Below, in pieces: positions 50,948-56,164 of a DNA stretch of 56,164 nt (position 1 is its first letter; each line of letters starts with the position of its first letter). The notes below the pieces were generated by a model. The model did no database searches and was not told where the DNA came from. It worked only from the letters and a program-made list of their open reading frames with translations. The position numbers and the translations under genes were made by a program. Source of the DNA: a virus. Where the stretch lies: positions 1 to 56,164 of the IMG/VR virus record IMGVR_UViG_3300005918_000026; one strand, 5' to 3'.

Positions 50948-51433
50948 ATGAAAAAATTGCCAGAATTATTATATCGATTTCCAAGAGACCCTGATTTTAC
51001 TGATGAAGAGTATTTAAAATGGTGGGATGACTTTGGGTTTCTAGATGTTAATGATGGTGCAAGACTGAAACAAGATGTGGCAAATGCTTTGACAATGGTT
51101 GCAAAAATAATTATTAAAGATACTGATGAAGATGGGGATTTAAAAGAGAATGTTAATGCTATAATTTTTGCAATGACCGTGAGAGTTTTTCGTAAACCAG
51201 AGGTATATGTGAAAATGGATGGAGAATACCACCTTTCAAAGCGTTATTATACAATACATGAAAATTTTAGATTTGATGAAGAAAAGGCGAAAAATTTTGT
51301 CAAATTTGCAAGTGACTGTTATGACTACTCTGCAATCTCAAAACATTTAAATAAAGTTGATTTAGAAGCTGAATATTGTGCTTTTTTAACAAACTTATAT
51401 ATAGCAGAACAAAACGAACTAAATAGACAATAA
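50948..51433 (+). CDS. Unknown protein
   Basis: A 161-residue, acidic, mostly helical protein with KWWDDFGFLDVNDGARLKQD, an AIIFAMTVRVFRKPEVYVKM strand and a helical C-terminus (DLEAEYCAFLTNLYIAEQNE). No family is recognised. It begins soon after a terminator and is followed five bases later by the HAD-like gene, so the two probably form a small operon. No transmembrane or signal sequence is seen. Confidence 0.6.
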   Translation: MKKLPELLYRFPRDPDFTDEEYLKWWDDFGFLDVNDGARLKQDVANALTMVAKIIIKDTDEDGDLKENVNAIIFAMTVRVFRKPEVYVKMDGEYHLSKRYYTIHENFRFDEEKAKNFVKFASDCYDYSAISKHLNKVDLEAEYCAFLTNLYIAEQNELNRQ

Positions 51434-51437
51434 AATT

Positions 51438-52238
51438 ATGAAAAAATTAGGAATTTCCATTGACGGAATACTTAGAGACTTTCACGGTCAATTTGATAAA
51501 CAATACAAAAAAGTTTTTGTGCACAATCCAAACTTAGTTGGAATGACAAAAGACTTTCAGGTTAGTGAACTTTCAGAAGAACAATCTAGAGAATTAGCTG
51601 AAAAAATGGAGGATGCTATTAAGGAAAGAATTTCTTATCCAATAGACACTTTCAACATGCTAAATCATTATAAGTTTGAAGATTTGAAAATGTTTGAGAA
51701 TGAAAATTCATTCAGTTCGGAGGGTGGACAGTTTGAAGAATTTCTAAAAGAGAACGAATTCAAGCTTGATGAAATTGTTTTAGAAGACAAAAATACAGAT
51801 TTTACCCCAGAGGAGGCACTTGATTATTTTATGTATGACAAATATCCATTTCAAATATTTGGAGATGCTGATGTATTTAAAAGAGCTGGAGAGAAGTTTA
51901 ATCAACTTCAGGCATATGGTCTTGAAAATAATCTTTTCGAAACAGTGTTACTAACAAATCTTAAAGGTCAAGCTATATCTGCAACTTATTTCTTTTTACA
52001 TAAAGCTGGTTGTAGAGCTAGGAATATAAAAGTTGTTAACGAAAACGTTGACAAATGGAAAGAGTGTGATGTGCTTATAGATGTTGACCCAGAAGTTTTG
52101 CAAAATAAACCAGACGGGAAAACTATAATAAAAATCAATAGAGATTATAATAAATGGGACAAAGTAGATTATAGCTATGACGAGCTATTTGATGTAGTCC
52201 AAGCGAGACAAATATTTGAAAAGTTATTTAAAAAATAG
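51438..52238 (+). CDS. HAD-like protein with altered nucleophile
   Basis: A 266-residue protein. The opening KKLGISIDGILRDF corresponds to HAD motif I (DxDG), but the first Asp, the nucleophile, is Ser7 while Asp9 is kept. VLLTNLKGQAIS matches motif II (T/N pattern), and CDVLIDVDPEVL is a plausible motif IV. The overall layout resembles 5'(3')-deoxyribonucleotidase-type HAD proteins with an added cap region. Loss of the nucleophile suggests a binding or regulatory role, or another phosphotransfer mechanism. Confidence 0.6.
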   Translation: MKKLGISIDGILRDFHGQFDKQYKKVFVHNPNLVGMTKDFQVSELSEEQSRELAEKMEDAIKERISYPIDTFNMLNHYKFEDLKMFENENSFSSEGGQFEEFLKENEFKLDEIVLEDKNTDFTPEEALDYFMYDKYPFQIFGDADVFKRAGEKFNQLQAYGLENNLFETVLLTNLKGQAISATYFFLHKAGCRARNIKVVNENVDKWKECDVLIDVDPEVLQNKPDGKTIIKINRDYNKWDKVDYSYDELFDVVQARQIFEKLFKK

Positions 52239-52293
52239 AAATAAGTATTTGTTTTAAAGTTTTTTGATTCTATATTTAAAAAAAATGTAAAAA

Positions 52294-53565
52294 ATGAAAG
52301 AAGACGTTCAAAAATCAGTAGAAGAGGTTGACGCTAAAGCGGCAGCTGAGGCTGTAAAAAAAGAAATTGAAAAATCATTAACCGTGGATGTTGATGCCGA
52401 GGCAATACAACATAATGAGATGATTGATGGCATTATAGGGAAAATAAAAGAAAATCAATTTAAATTTTATTTTTTCGCCCCGAACATGAATACTCCTAGT
52501 GGAGGCGTTGCTGTTTTGTTAAAATTAGCAAGAATATTATCAGACCAAGGGATGAATACAATAATTCTTTATGAGCCAAAAATAAACCAGCAAGCTTCAT
52601 ATCAAAAATCTCAAGAAAAAAAGAAACAAATTGAGGTTTATGACAAATTTAATCCAGCCTGGATAGATTTTAGCCTTGAAGGAATTGAATTTGAGCCTAT
52701 GGGTGATGGAAAAAAAGTATTAACATTTTCTGACGACACTAAACAAGTTGCAGAAGTAGTTCAAGTTATGCCTGAGGATTTCATCATTATCCCAGAGGGG
52801 TTTCCTAATGTTATGAAAAAGTTCGCACAAATCAATTGTCAAAAAATTGTATTAGCGCAGAGTTGGTTCTATATATTAAATGCGTTGAATTCTGGTGAAA
52901 CTTGGCAACAATTTGGCATTTCTGATGTTATTACTGTTTCAGATGCTATCACAGAATACCTTATGGCTATTATGCCTGGGTTAAACATCAAGCAGTTTTC
53001 ACAATCAATCGACAGGGGTTTATTTAAGCCACCTGCGAAGCTAACTGAGAAATTCCCTATAGTGGGGTTCATGGCATCAAGAGGTCCTGAAAATAAACTT
53101 AAGACGTACAATATCATAAAAACGTTCCAATCTTTCTATCCTCACTTGAGGTGGGTAAGGTTTGTAGAATTAGCTGGATTGTCAAAAGAAGAGTTTGCAG
53201 ATAGGTTAGCTAGCTGTGCTTTTATTTTATATACGGATGATATTGCAGGTTTTGGAACATTACCTTTAGAAGCTATGGCGTGTAATACTCATGTTGTAGG
53301 GTGGAATGTTTATGGAGGAAAAGAATATGTTACACCTACAAATGGAAATTGGACTGTGAACAATGATTTATTCCAAACGGCAGAAGTTCTAGGAGTTGTT
53401 ATTGACAAGTGGTTGAATGGAGAATTTGACCATCCAGCAATAACTGAGGAGTATGAAAAAACACTTTCAAGATATACGGTTGAAGGTGAAAAAACAGATT
53501 TCTTAAAAATTATTAATGAATATAAAAACAAAAGAATAAATGAACTGGAAAAATTTAAAAAATAG
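52294..53565 (+). CDS. Glycosyltransferase, GT-B fold (GT4-like)
   Basis: A 423-residue protein. A charged N-terminal extension of about 55 residues precedes the acceptor domain FKFYFFAPNMNTPSGGVAVL. The donor domain has VGFMASRGPENKLKTYNII, FILYTDDIAGFGTLPLEAMA and CNTHVVGWNVYGG, where E in LPLEAMACN matches the GT4 donor-binding Glu. It probably extends a glycan. It is about 3 kb after WecB, outside the continuous cluster, and overlaps the next gene by 26 bases. Confidence 0.8.
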   Translation: MKEDVQKSVEEVDAKAAAEAVKKEIEKSLTVDVDAEAIQHNEMIDGIIGKIKENQFKFYFFAPNMNTPSGGVAVLLKLARILSDQGMNTIILYEPKINQQASYQKSQEKKKQIEVYDKFNPAWIDFSLEGIEFEPMGDGKKVLTFSDDTKQVAEVVQVMPEDFIIIPEGFPNVMKKFAQINCQKIVLAQSWFYILNALNSGETWQQFGISDVITVSDAITEYLMAIMPGLNIKQFSQSIDRGLFKPPAKLTEKFPIVGFMASRGPENKLKTYNIIKTFQSFYPHLRWVRFVELAGLSKEEFADRLASCAFILYTDDIAGFGTLPLEAMACNTHVVGWNVYGGKEYVTPTNGNWTVNNDLFQTAEVLGVVIDKWLNGEFDHPAITEEYEKTLSRYTVEGEKTDFLKIINEYKNKRINELEKFKK

Positions 53566-54490
53566 CAATACACTGATATCTATTTTCATCGATAATATCG
53601 AAGAGCATGCAACTGCTCTTGAGGAAACATTATACAGTGTTTCAAAACAAACTGTCGCTCCAGATTTGTTAGTTTTGACCAAAAATTTATCGGACGAGAG
53701 TAAAAAAACTCTTGAAGAGCTTTTGAATAAACCAAAAATAATCATTAGAACAAAAGAAAAAAATGAAGAGTCTGGTGAGGAAAAAATGGTGGAAATAGAG
53801 CAGGAAACCGATGGTAAAATAAATTATATCATAGTTGATAGCGATGCGAAAAATTTCGCTCAGGTTTATAATCAAGGGTTTAATTTAGCTATCGAAGGTG
53901 ATTACGAGTGGTTCATGCAAATTGAAAGAGAGGATATTGTTGCTCTTCATTGGACAGAAAACCTAAATAAATATTCTGCTGGAGAAGAAGAGGTTAGCTT
54001 ATTTTTCCCACTTATCAGAAATTCTGATAATGGAGTGTTTGCTGGCCTTATGAATGAAGCTGTATGGGTAGACGGTATGGTGGATGAAGCAGGAAAAATG
54101 GATGCGCAACTTTTAATGAAATATAATTGTATGTTTCTTCTTGGTGCTGCGATTAGACCAAAATCTATTCTTGAATATGTTGAAGAGGTGGACGGTAAAT
54201 ATAAACCATTAAAAGAAAGTTTTAGAGTGAGTCATTATTATGAATTTTTATTGAGGTTGGCTTATAATGGAATTAATTCTTTTGCGATTCCAAGACTTGG
54301 ATACGAACTCAGAACATTTGTAAAACCTAATTTTAATCCAACATCTACTAAAATTCCTCGAAATCTTTCCCAATTACCTGCTGAAAATGGAGGAATAGAA
54401 CAGGAAGAGGCAACTTTTTGGGTGGAAGAGGCAAAGAAACAGTATTTCTATAAAGAAGATGAACATATCCGATTTACAAAAAATGGGTAA
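53540..54490 (+). CDS. Glycosyltransferase-like protein, GT-A fold
   Basis: A 316-residue protein. TLISIFIDNIEEHATALEET and LYSVSKQTVAPDLLVL are a GT2-like opening. INYIIVDSDAKNFAQVYNQG and EWFMQIEREDIVALHWTEN follow; the canonical DxD is replaced by ERED or DSD, so the metal site is uncertain. A second half with VSHYYEFLLRLAYNG resembles the acceptor side of some GT2 enzymes. It overlaps the upstream GT-B gene, and the pair probably acts together on one product. The acceptor is unknown. Confidence 0.65.
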   Translation: MNWKNLKNSNTLISIFIDNIEEHATALEETLYSVSKQTVAPDLLVLTKNLSDESKKTLEELLNKPKIIIRTKEKNEESGEEKMVEIEQETDGKINYIIVDSDAKNFAQVYNQGFNLAIEGDYEWFMQIEREDIVALHWTENLNKYSAGEEEVSLFFPLIRNSDNGVFAGLMNEAVWVDGMVDEAGKMDAQLLMKYNCMFLLGAAIRPKSILEYVEEVDGKYKPLKESFRVSHYYEFLLRLAYNGINSFAIPRLGYELRTFVKPNFNPTSTKIPRNLSQLPAENGGIEQEEATFWVEEAKKQYFYKEDEHIRFTKNG

Positions 54491-55433
54491 CGAAGAGGGA
54501 GCATATAGAGAAAATCTAGAACGTCTTAAGTCTGAGGAGGAAATTTCGGTAAAGAAAAAATCCCCCTTAGAGTTAGAGATGGAATCTTCTATTGATAAAG
54601 CTATTGAATCTGCCAAGAAAACATATTGGACGGATGATACAGAAGCTGCTGTGGTAGAATTTTTAGCTCTAGATGAAAACTTTTATTCTCAGAGAATAAA
54701 AGAGGAAATAGACAATGCTAAAAAAGCAAAGCCGTCAAGAAAGCCTGATGAAAAATATATAGACAGGATGGCCAAAATGAGAGCCGAGCTTTTATTAGAT
54801 GAAAGTAGAATAGAGGAAAGAGATAAGGTTTTCAGAGAAAGAATTAGAAAACCTTTTAACAGACTTGTTGAAAACATTATATTTAACTATAAATTGTTTA
54901 GACCAGATATAGACGTTAAAACACTGCATGATGATTGCGAGGGATTCGTTTATCAAAAATTTGTAAATTTCAATCCTTGGATGCGAACAAAATCTTATTC
55001 TTTTTATGGGACAATTGCCAAAAATTATCTTATGGGAGAGAAAAAAAGTTTTGATGTGAAACTACAATCTGACCTAGATTATGAAAACAATAGAGACGAG
55101 GCAGACTCAAGAGAAATCATGGAAATTGATATAGAAGAGGTGGACGATAAAATATATCAATACTTTCAACATGTTATTAAAGAAGTAGAAGGACAGGTCA
55201 ACAAAGAAATGTTGAAAGAAAATCCTTCTGAAAATGATATAAAAGTTGGAGATGCTATAGTTGACATATTTAAAAATCATGAGCTTATAGGAGCTTATAC
55301 AAAAAGTCAAGTATATCATCTTATTAAAGAGTATACAAACTTACAAACAAAAGACATCACTTATTCACTTAGCCGATTCAAAGTATTTTATCGACTTTTA
55401 AAGCAGGAGTTCATTAAGAAAGATGAAACGTAA
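54459..55433 (+). CDS. Late transcription sigma factor, T4 gp55-like
   Basis: A 324-residue protein. An unusual N-terminal 130 residues of charged helices lead into a sigma-70 region 2-like core: VENIIFNYKLFRPDIDVKTL, DDCEGFVYQKFVNFNPWM and SYSFYGTIAKNYLMGEKK, which parallels the YITQACFNAFVQRIKKE-type helix of gp55. A C-terminal helical part (KDITYSLSRFKVFYRLLKQE) could be a region-4 or coactivator-contact segment. A shorter start at 54483 overlaps the upstream stop by eight bases and is also plausible. It may direct RNA polymerase to the CTATTTATAA promoters in this window. The identification is by pattern, so moderate. Confidence 0.6.
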   Translation: MNISDLQKMGNEEGAYRENLERLKSEEEISVKKKSPLELEMESSIDKAIESAKKTYWTDDTEAAVVEFLALDENFYSQRIKEEIDNAKKAKPSRKPDEKYIDRMAKMRAELLLDESRIEERDKVFRERIRKPFNRLVENIIFNYKLFRPDIDVKTLHDDCEGFVYQKFVNFNPWMRTKSYSFYGTIAKNYLMGEKKSFDVKLQSDLDYENNRDEADSREIMEIDIEEVDDKIYQYFQHVIKEVEGQVNKEMLKENPSENDIKVGDAIVDIFKNHELIGAYTKSQVYHLIKEYTNLQTKDITYSLSRFKVFYRLLKQEFIKKDET

Positions 55434-55446
55434 TTTTTTTGCTCTA

Positions 55447-55454
55447 TATTTATA
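55447..55454 (+). promoter_or_regulatory. Putative late promoter for the 128-residue gene
   Basis: TATTTATA on the plus strand, 12 bases before the ATG at 55467. Confidence 0.55.
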
Positions 55455-55466
55455 AGAAAAAAAATT

Positions 55467-55853
55467 ATGGCAAAAAATATTAAAATTGACAAAGACGGTT
55501 ATCTTGAAATTCTTGATAAAGTTCTTGACAATCTAAAAGAAGAGCGTGAGCTAGCTTTAGATAGATATAGAAAAGCTGATGATTTAATGGTAACTATTGA
55601 CCAATTTGCTTTACTGGGAAAAAATGCTGTATCATTTTTAACACTAGCTTCAACTACTACTAGTTCTATGGCACTGCTTGCTAAAGAGATAAAATCTATT
55701 GTGTATAAAGAAGATGCTCCTCAAGACATCGATTCAACAATTAGCAACGATTTCAAAAATAAAGTATCAAGACTTAAGGAAGATGAGGATAGAGCTGCTC
55801 CAAATTCTCCAAATGCTCCAAATGTTTCAGACAAACCAAAAACAGAAGAGTAG
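55467..55853 (+). CDS. Unknown late-expressed protein
   Basis: A 128-residue protein. A charged coiled-coil-like N-terminus (LDKVLDNLKEERELALDRYR) is followed by a less polar SFLTLASTTTSSMALLAKEI segment and an Asp/Asn/Pro-rich tail. No family is recognised. Small proteins of this type occur near terminase or portal genes in T4-like genomes, but nothing here proves that. It is separated by three bases from the next gene and has a late-type promoter, so a packaging or virion role is possible. Confidence 0.55.
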   Translation: MAKNIKIDKDGYLEILDKVLDNLKEERELALDRYRKADDLMVTIDQFALLGKNAVSFLTLASTTTSSMALLAKEIKSIVYKEDAPQDIDSTISNDFKNKVSRLKEDEDRAAPNSPNAPNVSDKPKTEE

Positions 55854-55856
55854 AAT

Positions 55857-56164
55857 ATGGCGTACACACCTCCCATAAAACCACCTTTGACTCAATCACA
55901 ATCAGAGCTTATAGCACAAATGTCTGCTATGAGAAGTCTTATATCTATACCTAGAAAAGTAAGATTGAAGATTCCAAAGAATGAACAGGTTTCAATATAT
56001 GAATATATATTGCAACTTCTAGCACCTATGGGGATAGACCCAGAATTTTTATTTACAGCTTTTTTAAAACAATATTTGACTCCACAAAAAATTAATGAAA
56101 TTATTATTAGAGTTTCGGCTAAACTGGCTGCAAAAAATAAGAAATATTTACCGCCAGGAACCGT
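55857..56164 (+). CDS. Unknown protein, 3' end beyond window
   Basis: ATG at 55857, open to the window edge (102 codons). The sequence starts MAYTPPIKPPLTQSQSELIA, then RKVRLKIPKNEQVSIYEYIL, followed by hydrophobic helices (LFTAFLKQYLTPQKINEIII). No family can be assigned from the fragment. It follows the 128-residue gene in the same late unit. Confidence 0.55.
   Translation, partial: MAYTPPIKPPLTQSQSELIAQMSAMRSLISIPRKVRLKIPKNEQVSIYEYILQLLAPMGIDPEFLFTAFLKQYLTPQKINEIIIRVSAKLAAKNKKYLPPGT

Noticed and set aside
1-56164. tRNA genes and CRISPR arrays
   Set aside because: No cloverleaf-like tRNA sequence or regularly spaced repeat-spacer pattern was seen on reading either strand. A dedicated scan could still find a tRNA.
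55467-56164. Portal or terminase genes at the right end
   Set aside because: The two genes there have no P-loop, nuclease or portal-like features. Both are listed as unknown.

Overview
The window looks like part of the genome of a T4-like contractile-tailed phage (myovirus) infecting a member of the Bacteroidota, most likely a flavobacterium. The phage assignment rests on a recognisable T4-type virion set: major capsid protein gp23, scaffold gp22, prohead protease gp21, neck-type proteins, sheath gp18 and tail tube gp19. The host guess is inference. It rests on low GC (about one third by eye), a flavobacterial-looking secreted protein, A-rich leaders rather than Shine-Dalgarno sites, and a TTG-N20-TAnnTTTG promoter. 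Portal, terminase, DNA polymerase, integrase, tRNA and CRISPR were not found, so the window is an internal part of a larger genome.

Layout. (1) 1-12974 is an adhesin and tail-fibre island, mostly on the minus strand. It holds two long fibres with shared carbohydrate-binding-like modules, three tandem LamG-like proteins, a third fibre protein, a BppU-like baseplate protein, a secreted tyrosine-rich repeat protein, and the tail tube gene gp19 on the plus strand. (2) 13087-23498 is the minus-strand morphogenesis block, in transcription order gp21, gp22, gp23, a small beta protein, gp13-like, unknown, gp14-like, gp15-like and gp18. (3) 23622-33314 is mixed: a von Willebrand A (VWA) protein, PhoH, a glycosyltransferase and several acidic proteins resembling scaffold or prohead-core components, one of them split by a frameshift at an A10 tract. 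(4) 33407-49249 is a compact, plus-strand cluster of about twenty genes for sugar-nucleotide and glycan synthesis: glycosyltransferases including GT11 and GT-D types, GDP-fucose synthase, other epimerases, heptose-kinase-like PfkB, WecB, FkbM methyltransferases, GNAT, and two interrupted NKWYS-family genes. (5) 49314-54490 holds a T5 A1-like metallophosphoesterase, an unknown gene, a HAD-like protein and two more glycosyltransferase-like genes. (6) 54459-56164 holds a gp55-like sigma factor and two unknown genes, the last cut by the window edge.

How it works together. Nearly every virion gene, on either strand, is preceded 10-35 bases upstream (70 in one case) by the sense-strand motif CTATTTATAA or a close variant. 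I read this as the late promoter, with the gp55-like sigma factor as its probable reader. The glycan cluster lacks the motif and starts with a Bacteroidota housekeeping-type promoter, so it is probably expressed earlier. Tail proteins carrying sugar-binding-like folds and a large glycan-synthesis cluster in one genome suggest a lifestyle centred on surface polysaccharide: the fibres bind it, and the cluster may remodel the host envelope or decorate phage products. The glycan target cannot be decided from sequence alone.
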